Positions 8,096 through 16,310 of a stretch of DNA of 64,000 nucleotides are shown piece by piece (within the stretch, counting starts at the first letter, position 1; the number at the start of each line of letters is the position of its first letter). Location of the stretch: assembly GCF_004217145.1 (NCBI RefSeq), contig NZ_SHKR01000012.1, forward strand, positions 496,001 through 560,000. Reading direction: 5' to 3'. Source of the stretch: Kribbella rubisoli (GTDB taxonomy: Bacteria > Actinomycetota > Actinomycetes > Propionibacteriales > Kribbellaceae). Both the position numbers and the translations under genes were made by a program. The notes beneath the pieces were generated by a model that saw only the letters and a list, made by a program, of their open reading frames with translations, ran no database searches and had not been told where the DNA came from.

Positions 8096-9038
8096 CAGCT
8101 GTTGAGCGGCGCCACTCGCTCGGGAGGACGCCGTACGCCTGGCGGAAGCGGCGGGTGAAGTGGCTGGGATCCGGGAAGCCCCAGTGGGCCGCGACGGCGG
8201 CGATCGGAATGTCGGGCGCTGAGACGAGGTGGCGGCGGGCAGCCTCGAGGCGTTCGGTGATGAGCCATTGTTCGAAGCTGAGGTCGTGGCCGGCGAAGAG
8301 TTTGTAGAGGTACCGGAGCGAGATGAAGTGCTCCGACGCCACCCGGGCCGGTGTCAGGTGCGGGTCGGCGAGATGCTGGCGCACGTACCAAGTGATGCGC
8401 GCGAGAAGGACCTCGGCCATCGCCGGCCGGTGATGTCTGTCGTCGTCCGCCGCCGAGGCGAGCAGCGCGCGGACCAACTGAGCTGTAGCGGCCCCGAGCA
8501 TGGGTGCGGATCGCGTGCCTTGCAGTGCGTCGCTGATGGTTGGCAATGCGCTCAGGTGCTGGAGGACGAGCGCGTACATCGGACTGCTGGGCAACCGCGC
8601 CGCAGCAGCTCGTACAGTCTCGACACTCAGCCCCAGCTCGTTGTAGTCGATCTGGAAGGCCAGGGATGCACCATGACCGCTCCACGCGAACTCGTACGGC
8701 GAAGTCAGATCAACGAGCATCAATTCACCGGTGTGAACCCGCTGCTGGTGTCCGGCCTGAGCGAAGGCACCGACCCCGGTCACCTGCACCGCGAGCGCCA
8801 ACCGCTCCGGCGCTCCGATCCGCACGTGCTTGGGTGTGCGAACCAGCCGGATCCCCGAGCCCTCGTTGCGAAACAGGTCCGGTACGCCGAGTTGCCAGAA
8901 GTCCATCCGGGCATGCACGTCACCGCGCCTGTCCTCGTGTTCGACGCGCGCGGGCACGCTCGCGGACATCATCGCGGAGTAGAACGCCTCGGCACGATCG
9001 TGGGGCGGCAGATCGGCGGTATCGAGGATGACAGCCAT
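8079..9038 (-). CDS. AraC-family transcriptional regulator
   Basis: A 319-residue regulator. The N-terminal 200 residues are an AraC_binding_2-like sensing domain (ARMDFWQLGVPDLFRNEGSG; GELMLVDLTSPYEFAWSG). The C-terminal 100 residues carry the paired helix-turn-helix: ARVASEHFISLRYLYKLFAG and AAVAAHWGFPDPSHFTRRF, ending PSEWRR. It is divergent from the alpha/beta hydrolase and metallo-hydrolase genes, separated by 123 bp, and so probably activates them. The inducer is unknown. The 3' end overlaps the ROK reading frame. Confidence 0.85.
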   Translation of the reverse strand: MAVILDTADLPPHDRAEAFYSAMMSASVPARVEHEDRRGDVHARMDFWQLGVPDLFRNEGSGIRLVRTPKHVRIGAPERLALAVQVTGVGAFAQAGHQQRVHTGELMLVDLTSPYEFAWSGHGASLAFQIDYNELGLSVETVRAAAARLPSSPMYALVLQHLSALPTISDALQGTRSAPMLGAATAQLVRALLASAADDDRHHRPAMAEVLLARITWYVRQHLADPHLTPARVASEHFISLRYLYKLFAGHDLSFEQWLITERLEAARRHLVSAPDIPIAAVAAHWGFPDPSHFTRRFRQAYGVLPSEWRRSTADEPQA

Positions 9039-9161
9039 AGCCGGCCCCTCCCAAAAGCTGTGCGCCGGCAGCCCTGAACCGTGCAGTCAGATCCTATGTC
9101 GGCCGACTTTCCGCTGGCTACGTTTGCGGCCACGGTGCCTGACCTGGAGGGGATTCTGATC

Positions 9162-9971
9162 ATGGCTGCTCCCGACACGATCGTTCTGGTGCACGGCTTC
9201 TGGATGACACCGCGAAGCTGGGAGCACTGGGTGACGCACTACGAGCAGCGCGGTTTCCGCGTTCTCGCGCCGGGCTACCCGGGGTTCGAGGTGGAGGTGG
9301 AGTCGCTGAACGCCGACCCGACCCCGATCCTCAAGCTGACCGTCCCGCAGATCATCGCCCACCTGGAGGCTGTGATCCGGGAGCTGCCGGCGCCGCCGAT
9401 CATCATCGGCCACTCCGCGGGTGGCGCGTTCACCCAGATCCTGCTCGACCACGGCTGCGGTGCGGTCGGGGTGGCGATGAACTCGGCGCCGACGGAAGGT
9501 GTTCGCGTCGTACCGCTGTCGCAGGTGAAGTCGACGTTCCCCGTGCTGAAGAGCCCGGCGAACCGGCACAAGGCGATCCCGCTGTCGCTGGAGGAGTTCA
9601 AGTACGCGTTCACCAACACTTTCACCGACGAGGAGTCGAAGGCGCTGTACGAGCGCTACGCGATCCCCGCGAACGGCGGGATCCTCTGGGGGAGTGTGCT
9701 CGCGAACTTCCAGCCCGGTCACCAGGACACCTGGGTCGACTATCACAACGACAACCGGGTGCCGCTGCTGTTCGTCTCCGGCTCGGAGGACCACATCATG
9801 CCGCCGGAGGTGCAACACTCGAACGCGAAACACTACAAGTCGGACACCGTGACCGAGGTCAAGTTGTACGACGGTTACGCGCACCTCCTGCCCGCCCAGG
9901 CCGGCTGGGAGAAGATCGCCGACGAGGTCCTCGACTGGGCCCTGGCCCACGCGAAGCCGGCCACGCCGTGA
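9162..9971 (+). CDS. Alpha/beta hydrolase
   Basis: A 269-residue alpha/beta-fold hydrolase. The oxyanion-hole motif VHGFW is at 10-14, the nucleophile elbow GHSAGG at 83-88 (Ser85), the acid Asp in VSGSEDHIMP and the His in GYAHLLPAQ. No signal peptide, so it is cytoplasmic. I chose the ATG at 9162, preceded by CTGGAGGGG, over an in-frame ATG at 9081 because family similarity starts at 9162. The next gene overlaps it by 4 bp (GTGA), so the two are translationally coupled. AraC control from the divergent gene is likely. Substrate (an ester, lactone or halide) cannot be read from the sequence. Confidence 0.8.
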   Translation: MAAPDTIVLVHGFWMTPRSWEHWVTHYEQRGFRVLAPGYPGFEVEVESLNADPTPILKLTVPQIIAHLEAVIRELPAPPIIIGHSAGGAFTQILLDHGCGAVGVAMNSAPTEGVRVVPLSQVKSTFPVLKSPANRHKAIPLSLEEFKYAFTNTFTDEESKALYERYAIPANGGILWGSVLANFQPGHQDTWVDYHNDNRVPLLFVSGSEDHIMPPEVQHSNAKHYKSDTVTEVKLYDGYAHLLPAQAGWEKIADEVLDWALAHAKPATP

Positions 9972-10759
9972 CGGATGTCCGGATCACCCATATCGGCGGT
10001 CCGACCACGCTGATCGAGGTCGCGGGTTGGTGTCTGCTCACGGACCCGACCTTCGACCCGCCCGGCCGCCGGTACTCGTTCGGCTGGGGCTCGGCCTCCA
10101 CGAAGGTGGCCGGGCCGAGCCTGTCGACCGCGGAACTGCCGCCGATCGACGCCGTACTGCTGACCCACGACCATCACGCCGACAACCTCGACGATTCCGG
10201 CCGCTCGCTGCTGGCAGGCGTTCGTACGATCGTGACGACCAGCGCCGGCGCGCGCCGGCTCGGCGGTGACGCGGTCGGCCTGTCGCCATGGTCGGTCCAC
10301 TCACTGGAGCATCCCGATCGACCTGCCCTCGAGATCACCGCAACACCGTGTCGCCACGGCCCGCCACTGAGCCGCCCGATTACCGGCGAGGTTGCCGGCT
10401 TCGCCGTACGGTGGCCGGGTCAGCAGCACGGAGCGCTGTGGATCTCCGGCGACACCGTGCTGTACGACGGCGTGCGCGAGGTCGCGCAGCGGATCGACGT
10501 CGGGACCGTCGTACTCCACCTCGGCGCGGTCCGGTTCAGCATCACCGGACCGCTCAAGTACACAATGTCCGGCCCCGACGGCGTCGCCCTCTGCGAACTG
10601 CTCAAGCCCCACACCGTGATCCCCGTCCACTACGAGGGCTGGACCCACTTCACCCAGGGCCGCGACACCATCACCCAAGCCTTCGCCACCGCCCCCACCA
10701 ACCTCCGCAACGCCCTCACCTGGCTAACCCCAGGCACCCCCAAAACCCTCACCGTCTGA
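9968..10759 (+). CDS. MBL-fold metallo-hydrolase, UlaG/YycJ-like
   Basis: A 263-residue metallo-beta-lactamase-fold protein. The metal-binding motif THDHHADNLD lies at 66-75; further ligands are plausible in RHGPP, the Asp of WISGDTVLYDG and the His of VIPVHYEGW near the C-terminus. The organisation matches the UlaG-like branch, which includes lactonases and phosphodiesterases. GTG start overlapping the hydrolase stop by 4 bp. The pairing of two hydrolases suggests successive steps on one compound, unnamed here. A strong hairpin follows the stop codon by 10 bp. Confidence 0.8.
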   Translation: MTDVRITHIGGPTTLIEVAGWCLLTDPTFDPPGRRYSFGWGSASTKVAGPSLSTAELPPIDAVLLTHDHHADNLDDSGRSLLAGVRTIVTTSAGARRLGGDAVGLSPWSVHSLEHPDRPALEITATPCRHGPPLSRPITGEVAGFAVRWPGQQHGALWISGDTVLYDGVREVAQRIDVGTVVLHLGAVRFSITGPLKYTMSGPDGVALCELLKPHTVIPVHYEGWTHFTQGRDTITQAFATAPTNLRNALTWLTPGTPKTLTV

Positions 10760-10769
10760 CCAACCGTCG

Positions 10770-10803
10770 GCGAGGCCAGCAGCCCACCGCCGGGCTGCCT
10801 CGC
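10770..10803 (+). terminator. Stem-loop transcription terminator candidate
   Basis: GCAGCCC pairs with GGGCTGC around a six-base loop, and GCGAG/CTCGC extends the stem beyond a small bulge. It starts 10 bp after the metallo-hydrolase stop codon. There is no U-tract, as is common for actinobacterial terminators. The rest of the 136-bp gap holds the promoter region of the next gene, with two related GGATG-containing segments 18 bp apart (from 10823 and 10841) and a TACATT -10-like hexamer at 10851. Confidence 0.6.
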
Positions 10804-10895
10804 GTTGTAGCTTGGTCCGTTTGGATGTTCCATACACAACGGATGCCTGTTACATTCCTCGTGCCCGTCTCACGACTCAGCCAGTGGAGGCAGAG

Positions 10896-13370
10896 ATGCC
10901 GCATGGACACGATCCGCAGACAGCCGGCCGGCGCGGTGCCAAGAGCGAGCCAGGGAAGGATCCACGGTTCGCCCCCTCACGCCGTGCGTTTCTGGCGGCG
11001 TCCGGCGTGGTGGCCGGCGCCGCCGTGTTGGCGGGACCGACGCGTCGAGCGATTGCCTCGCCGTTGAGTGGAACCGCTCCTGTCATCTACCCGGATCAGG
11101 TACGAACAGTTCGGCCCGGCGAGGCGTTGTCACTTGCAGGCGGCGGACTGACGGGAACGGTGACGCTGAAGCTGTGGGCGATACCTAACGACACCAGCGC
11201 ACCAACAAGCGTTGCACCACTTCCGGCGGCGCCCCCGGCCGGCTCGACGAGCCTCACGGTAGTTGCGGCCAGCGGGGACAACGTGGTGACCGAGATACCG
11301 CCCAGCATCGTCGACGGCGCATACGCGATCTACGCCTCCACTGACGGAGGTACGACGTGGTCGTCGCCCCTGCTGATCAACACCGCCCAGCCGTGGTACC
11401 TCGATCGCGCGAAGGCGGCACGTGGCGGCTCGGCAACCCTGATCGGGACCGCCGTCTCCCGGGACGGTCGCACACCGCAGGTGTACCTGCGCGACTCCGG
11501 TGGTCTGACGGCCTGCACGGTGGCAGCGGTCAGCGAATATGAGCTGGCCTTCACAGTGCCGACCGCGCTGGCAACCGGCAGCTATACGGTCGTGGCCTCC
11601 AACGGCCTCGGCGGCCACTACGCATATGACTCCTCGCTGACCTTCACGGTCACCAACCCGGCCACCGCCCCGGGCACCACGTACGACGTCGTCGCGGACT
11701 TCGGAGCCGACCCGACCGGCGCAGCTGATGCGACAACCAGCCTCCAGAACGCACTGAACGCTGCCGCGGCCAACTCCGCAGGCGCGTGCGTATCGTTCCC
11801 GGCTGGTACCTACACGATCAGTTCGAAGCTTGCCCTCGGCGCGGGGACCGCAGGCATCCAGATCCTCGGTGCAGGCGCCGGGAGCACGACCCTGAGAATG
11901 AGCGACAGTGCGCCGTTCAGCCCAGACATTCCCGTCAACACGGTCATCGATCCCCAGGTCATGAAGGCCGACGACGAGAACGGGATGCTCTACCTGGCCC
12001 CGTCCATCCAGCCGGTCGAACTGAGTGGGATCACCTTCGACACCAACGGCAAGCGCGCCATTGTGCTCCAGATCGATGGCTGCAGCGGCGTGTCTGTCAC
12101 TGACACCGTGTTCGTTGCCGACAGCTATCCCGACGATGCCTGGCTCTACGCGGGAGTCTGTTCCATTTTCGCGCAGAACACCCGTGATCTGACTGTCGAC
12201 GGGTGCTCCTTCACCTGCCACAAGGGAATCTTCCTCATCAACGTGGTCGACGTACAGGTGCAGAACAACGCCTTCGCCATCTTCTACCCGCGTAACCCGG
12301 GCGACCCCAACGCGGCGCCTCATGCCGACAACGACGGCGTAGAAGTGTGGGGAGCCCGCCGGCTCACGATTCGCGGCAACACGTTCGCTCGAGGGTCAAG
12401 CACCTACTACTACGCACGCGCCGTGCAGACGGGAGCGCTGAAGGTTTCGCACGGCCGGTTCGGCACCGCCGACGCGTGCGGGGTGGAGGACATGCTCATC
12501 GCGCACAACACGGTGCAGGACGCCGGCCAGCCCGGCGACATGGCCAACAACGGCGAGGTCTTCGTCGGTGACACGTTCAACGGCATCACCGGCGGAATCC
12601 AGACCCTTCCGGTCAGCTCCACGACCGCGAACACAATCACCGCGAGCGGGAGCACCTTCGCCGTCAACTCGGCCCAGGACCCGATCGGCGCTCACGTCTT
12701 CATCCTCGACGGGACCGGCTCCGGCCAGGTGCGTCGGATCATCGGCAACACGACAACTACTCTGACCGTCGACAGAGCCTGGGATGTGCTCCCGGACACG
12801 ACCTCTTCGTTCCTCATCGACGTTGTGCACGCGCGTCAACTCTATGTTCACAACGCCATCACCGCCTGCTCGAAGTACATCGGCAGCTACGGTCCTTCGC
12901 TGCTCGGCGTTGTGGCCCGGAACGAGTTCGACAGCAGTGGCGCGCCCGGCGTGATAGTGCCGGAGATGTGCGGAGCCGGATTCGTCGGCCTGCTGGGCGG
13001 GACCGCGGCTGCGGTGAAGTTCCATCCGGTCTTCTACAACCACATCGCCGACAACACTTTCACCGCCGCCCATGCACTCCTCAGCTACCAGGACTTCTCT
13101 GGCGGCGTACCGCCGTATCCGTTCCTGCGTGGGAACGTGGTCTCGAGGAACGTCGCATCCGAGATCACGGACGTGGTGTGGATGGGGGACTCAGGAACAA
13201 CCCCGAGTCCGGCAGCAACCTATGGCCGGTACAACGCGATCGTTCACAACGAGCCCGGTGCATCGGTGACGAACGAAGCAACGCTCGACGGCGGCTGGGA
13301 CCGCACGATCTATCAGGGACCAGCTTCGGGTCTCGTCGACGGCGGCAGTAACACCGTTGTGGTGCCGTGA
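10896..13370 (+). CDS. Tat-exported right-handed beta-helix (pectate-lyase-superfamily) protein
   Basis: An 824-residue exported protein. The N-terminus has a twin-arginine signal (SRRAFLAASGVVAGAAVLAG). Residues about 60-265 look like two Ig/IPT-type beta-sandwich modules (VIYPDQVRTVRPGEALSLAG). From about 270 the sequence YDVVADFGADPTGAADATTS begins the Pfam pectate-lyase-superfamily type of parallel beta-helix, with many short N-rich turns (VQNNAF, IRGNTF, IAHNTV, VVARNEF). Such proteins cleave or bind polysaccharides. I see no family-defining catalytic set, so the substrate is unknown. The ATG at 10896 has GGAGG at 10886 and is preferred over an in-frame GTG-type start at 10812. It stands alone between converging neighbours. 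Confidence 0.75.
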   Translation: MPHGHDPQTAGRRGAKSEPGKDPRFAPSRRAFLAASGVVAGAAVLAGPTRRAIASPLSGTAPVIYPDQVRTVRPGEALSLAGGGLTGTVTLKLWAIPNDTSAPTSVAPLPAAPPAGSTSLTVVAASGDNVVTEIPPSIVDGAYAIYASTDGGTTWSSPLLINTAQPWYLDRAKAARGGSATLIGTAVSRDGRTPQVYLRDSGGLTACTVAAVSEYELAFTVPTALATGSYTVVASNGLGGHYAYDSSLTFTVTNPATAPGTTYDVVADFGADPTGAADATTSLQNALNAAAANSAGACVSFPAGTYTISSKLALGAGTAGIQILGAGAGSTTLRMSDSAPFSPDIPVNTVIDPQVMKADDENGMLYLAPSIQPVELSGITFDTNGKRAIVLQIDGCSGVSVTDTVFVADSYPDDAWLYAGVCSIFAQNTRDLTVDGCSFTCHKGIFLINVVDVQVQNNAFAIFYPRNPGDPNAAPHADNDGVEVWGARRLTIRGNTFARGSSTYYYARAVQTGALKVSHGRFGTADACGVEDMLIAHNTVQDAGQPGDMANNGEVFVGDTFNGITGGIQTLPVSSTTANTITASGSTFAVNSAQDPIGAHVFILDGTGSGQVRRIIGNTTTTLTVDRAWDVLPDTTSSFLIDVVHARQLYVHNAITACSKYIGSYGPSLLGVVARNEFDSSGAPGVIVPEMCGAGFVGLLGGTAAAVKFHPVFYNHIADNTFTAAHALLSYQDFSGGVPPYPFLRGNVVSRNVASEITDVVWMGDSGTTPSPAATYGRYNAIVHNEPGASVTNEATLDGGWDRTIYQGPASGLVDGGSNTVVVP

Positions 13371-13382
13371 CAGCTGTTGTGC

Positions 13383-14366
13383 TCAGGCGGGCGCTCCGGG
13401 CCGGAGCAGACCTTCGGCCCGGAGCTCCTTCCACAACTCCTCCGGAATGTCGGTGGAGAACGCGGCCACGTTGTGCTCGACTTCGGCCGGCGTGCGCATT
13501 CCTGCGAGCACGCTGACGACAGACGGGTGCCCGAGGGGGAACTGCAGCGCGGCGGCGGTGATCGGCACACCGTGGCTGGCGCAAACGCGGTGTATCGCCT
13601 GCGCCTTGTGGAGCAGGGCGCTCGGAGCGGGACCGTAGTTGTAGTGCGCGGACTTGGTAGGGCTTGCCAACAAGCCGCTGTTGAACGGCCCGCCGATCAC
13701 CACGCGGGTTCCCCGGGCGAGACACATGGGCAAGAGGTCATCGAGTGCACCCTGCTCCAGGAGCGTGTAGCGGCCGGCCATTAGGACGACGTCAAGGTCC
13801 AGTCGCTCGACGAAACGGGCCGGCATGGCCGACTGATTCATGCCCACTCCGATGGCCCGCACCGTTCCCTCGTCGCGCAGACGGGCCAGGGCCGGAAAGG
13901 CCGTGTCGTAGACGTCCTGTTCGTTGTCGTCCGGGTCGTGGATGTAGGCGATCTCGACGCGGTCGAGGCCCAGCCGAACCAGGCTGTCCTCCAGCGATCG
14001 ACGGATACCGTCCTCGGTCCAGGCGTCGACGGCTTGTAGCTGGGGCGCTCCCGGATACGCCTCGTTCTGCGCCGCGGTGGCAGGCAACGGTTCCAGGACC
14101 CGACCGACTTTCGTCGAGACGACAAGTTGGCCGGGGTCGACGTCGTGCAATGCTGCCCCGGTCTTGGATTCCGCCGCACCGAGGCCGTACGCCGGCGCAG
14201 TGTCCAGGTAATTGATGCCGAGCTCGAGGGCACGGTGCACGGTCGCAGCGGCCTGGGAAGCGCTGACGGGCTCGTACAGCCAGCCGAAGGTGGCTGTTCC
14301 GAGTCCGAGTTGGGTCAGCGGCAGGCCGGCGACCCCTTCAACCGTGGGAATGCTGGAATCGGACAT
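13383..14366 (-). CDS. Aldo/keto reductase, aldose/L-fucose 1-dehydrogenase-like
   Basis: A 327-residue aldo/keto reductase resembling D-threo-aldose 1-dehydrogenase and L-fucose dehydrogenase, which oxidise the anomeric carbon of free sugars to lactones with NAD(P). The tetrad is visible: Asp and Tyr in YLDTAPAYGLG, Lys in STKVGR, His in IAYIHDPDD. IGVGMNQSAMPARF and the C-terminal SVLAGMRTPAEVEHN fit the family. It is the last gene of the minus arm, 12 bp after the 643-residue protein. With the fuconolactonase-like hydrolase at the far end of the plus arm it makes a plausible aldose-to-aldonate pair. The sugar is not proven. Confidence 0.75.
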   Translation of the reverse strand: MSDSSIPTVEGVAGLPLTQLGLGTATFGWLYEPVSASQAAATVHRALELGINYLDTAPAYGLGAAESKTGAALHDVDPGQLVVSTKVGRVLEPLPATAAQNEAYPGAPQLQAVDAWTEDGIRRSLEDSLVRLGLDRVEIAYIHDPDDNEQDVYDTAFPALARLRDEGTVRAIGVGMNQSAMPARFVERLDLDVVLMAGRYTLLEQGALDDLLPMCLARGTRVVIGGPFNSGLLASPTKSAHYNYGPAPSALLHKAQAIHRVCASHGVPITAAALQFPLGHPSVVSVLAGMRTPAEVEHNVAAFSTDIPEELWKELRAEGLLRPGAPA

Positions 14367-14378
14367 GACGGCGTCCTC

Positions 14379-16310
14379 TCAGAGGTCCCAGGGAGCGGAG
14401 TAGGTCGGCGGCAGCTGATCGAGCCGCACGGTGAGGCGCAGCCGTACGCGGGAACGCGGCTGCAGCCGTACGCCGACGTACCGGCCGGCGACGTGATGTT
14501 CGTGTGTGACTGTGTCGGCTCGTGGCGCGAACTCGACGTACGGCGATCCTGGGTAGTCGCTGTCGCGGCGGTCGTAGCGCACCGACTCGATCAGGTGCTG
14601 AGCGAATGTTCCCGATTGCAGTGCGACTTCTCGCGTGCTTTGTAGGGAAAGGTTGATCAGTTCAATGCCGATCCCGGTGTCGTCGAGCTCGAAGACCAGC
14701 GCTGCAACGTCTTGGGGAAGTCCGGGGCGGTGCTCCGCGACATCCCAGTAGCGGACTGCTAGTTGCAGCAGGCCACCGTTGTAGACGAGCTGCGGTGCGC
14801 CGCAGCACAGCTGGAGCAGTACTTCGGTGACGACCGGATTGAGCTTCTGGTAGTGCGAGTCGGGGATCTCTCCCGGATCGGCGTCGTCGGCTTCGATCAG
14901 CGCCAGGCGATGGGCCACGATCGACGACGCTGTCCGCAGAGCATCTGCGGGATAGGCGGGATAGTCTCCGGCCAGATAAGCCAGCCACGGCTGTTCGTGT
15001 CCGTCCTCGCCTTTGTTGCGGAACGGCAGCGTGACGGCCCAGGCATAGCCGGACGCGGCGCGCACGGTGTTGAGGCGGTCGAGATCCACGGCTTCCCGGG
15101 TGCCGTGCCAGATGGTCGCCAGCATGTTGACCGGTGGCGGAAGTGGGTCGAACCAGCCACTGTCGGCGAACCGTGTCGGCACGAGCAGGGTTTCGGCGTC
15201 CTCGCTCAGGCCAAGCCGACGTGCGATCTCGGTCCGCCAGTCCGCGACCACGTTGGTGAGCGGCTGGACGCGTCCTTGCTCGAGCACCAGCTCGAAGGCC
15301 CGACGTGCGGGTTGCCAGTAGCTCCGGTCCGCGGTCAGTAGCGCGGCGTTCTGTGCGGCGACCACGGCCGCGGCGCCGACGCTGCCGACGCCGTGCGGGA
15401 ACGACCAGCCGTAGTTGCCGCCGTACCATCGGCCGTCGTGGTACTCGCCGACGGCGCCGGAGAGTCCGACGTTGTCGGGAAGCACGCCGTCGTTGTCGGC
15501 CGCTCGCTGCCACCAGCCGTCGGTGTAGCGCACGACCCAGTCGGCCCAGGTCTGCTCGCCGGTCATCAGATAGGCGTTGAGGACGAGACTGGTTGCGGCA
15601 AGGTTCACCACTGCGTCGCCGCGGCCCATCCGGTCGCGCATCTGCTCGCCCATCATCCTGGCCAGCGCGGGGTCCTTGAGCTGTTCCGTCGACGCGATCC
15701 CGATCCAGTCGATCGGCAGCCCGTAGCGTTGCATGACTGGGTCCCAGCCATAGACCGGCTCGGCGTCGGTCAGACCCCAGCGCGGCCCACGGCTGCCGGT
15801 GTGCGGCGCCCGGATGATGTTGAGCTCGGCGTCGTAGTTGCCGGACTCGTGGCCGGCGTACAGAGCGGCGAACCGAACCGCCCGCTCGACCAGTTGTGGG
15901 TCCTGAGGGTCGGCGAGGCAGAGGCCGTAGAAGAACAGGTTGCCCTCGCCCTGGTGAAACCAGTCGTAGCCGATCTCGTACTCCTGGGCGACTCGGCCGA
16001 GCCCGGCGAGCTGTGTGGTGACGCCGGTCCAGTGATGCTTTGCGGCGCTCAACAGATCGGCCGAACCACTGAGGAGATAGAGCGTCGGCCAGTTGAAGAA
16101 CGCCTCGTAGAAATCGTCACCGGCGTCGCGCGAGGTCAGCTGGCCACGATCGACGAAGGGGAGACTCCCGTCTCTCGCCGTGCACTGTGCGCTGAAGATC
16201 CGCCATGCCTTGTCGAGGGTCTCGAGGAGATCGCGCTCGAGCACGGCCCAGGCCGGGGGAGGCCCGAGCGGGAGGTCGCCGACAACGGTCAGCTCCGGCC
16301 GCCAGCTCAT
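14379..16310 (-). CDS. Unrecognised 643-residue protein, probably an (alpha/alpha)-toroid carbohydrate-active enzyme
   Basis: I do not recognise the family. The protein has no signal peptide and no membrane segment. Its pattern of amphipathic helices and aromatic loop motifs (FFNWPTLYLLSG, YDWFHQGEGNLFFYGLCL, HDGRWYGGNYGWSFPHG, WDPVMQRYGLPIDW) looks like the alpha-helical toroids of glycoside hydrolases and polysaccharide lyases, followed by a beta-rich C-terminal domain from about 530 (VFELDDTGIGIELINLSLQS, RLQPRSRVRLRLTVRL). It overlaps the RpiR-hydrolase fusion by 4 bp and precedes the aldose reductase gene, so it almost certainly acts on the sugar imported by the divergent ABC system. Function is inferred from context only. 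Confidence 0.55.
   Translation of the reverse strand: MSWRPELTVVGDLPLGPPPAWAVLERDLLETLDKAWRIFSAQCTARDGSLPFVDRGQLTSRDAGDDFYEAFFNWPTLYLLSGSADLLSAAKHHWTGVTTQLAGLGRVAQEYEIGYDWFHQGEGNLFFYGLCLADPQDPQLVERAVRFAALYAGHESGNYDAELNIIRAPHTGSRGPRWGLTDAEPVYGWDPVMQRYGLPIDWIGIASTEQLKDPALARMMGEQMRDRMGRGDAVVNLAATSLVLNAYLMTGEQTWADWVVRYTDGWWQRAADNDGVLPDNVGLSGAVGEYHDGRWYGGNYGWSFPHGVGSVGAAAVVAAQNAALLTADRSYWQPARRAFELVLEQGRVQPLTNVVADWRTEIARRLGLSEDAETLLVPTRFADSGWFDPLPPPVNMLATIWHGTREAVDLDRLNTVRAASGYAWAVTLPFRNKGEDGHEQPWLAYLAGDYPAYPADALRTASSIVAHRLALIEADDADPGEIPDSHYQKLNPVVTEVLLQLCCGAPQLVYNGGLLQLAVRYWDVAEHRPGLPQDVAALVFELDDTGIGIELINLSLQSTREVALQSGTFAQHLIESVRYDRRDSDYPGSPYVEFAPRADTVTHEHHVAGRYVGVRLQPRSRVRLRLTVRLDQLPPTYSAPWDL

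Noticed and set aside
9081..9161. Longer N-terminus for the alpha/beta hydrolase
   Set aside because: The extra 27 residues resemble nothing in the family and a good ribosome site precedes the ATG at 9162.
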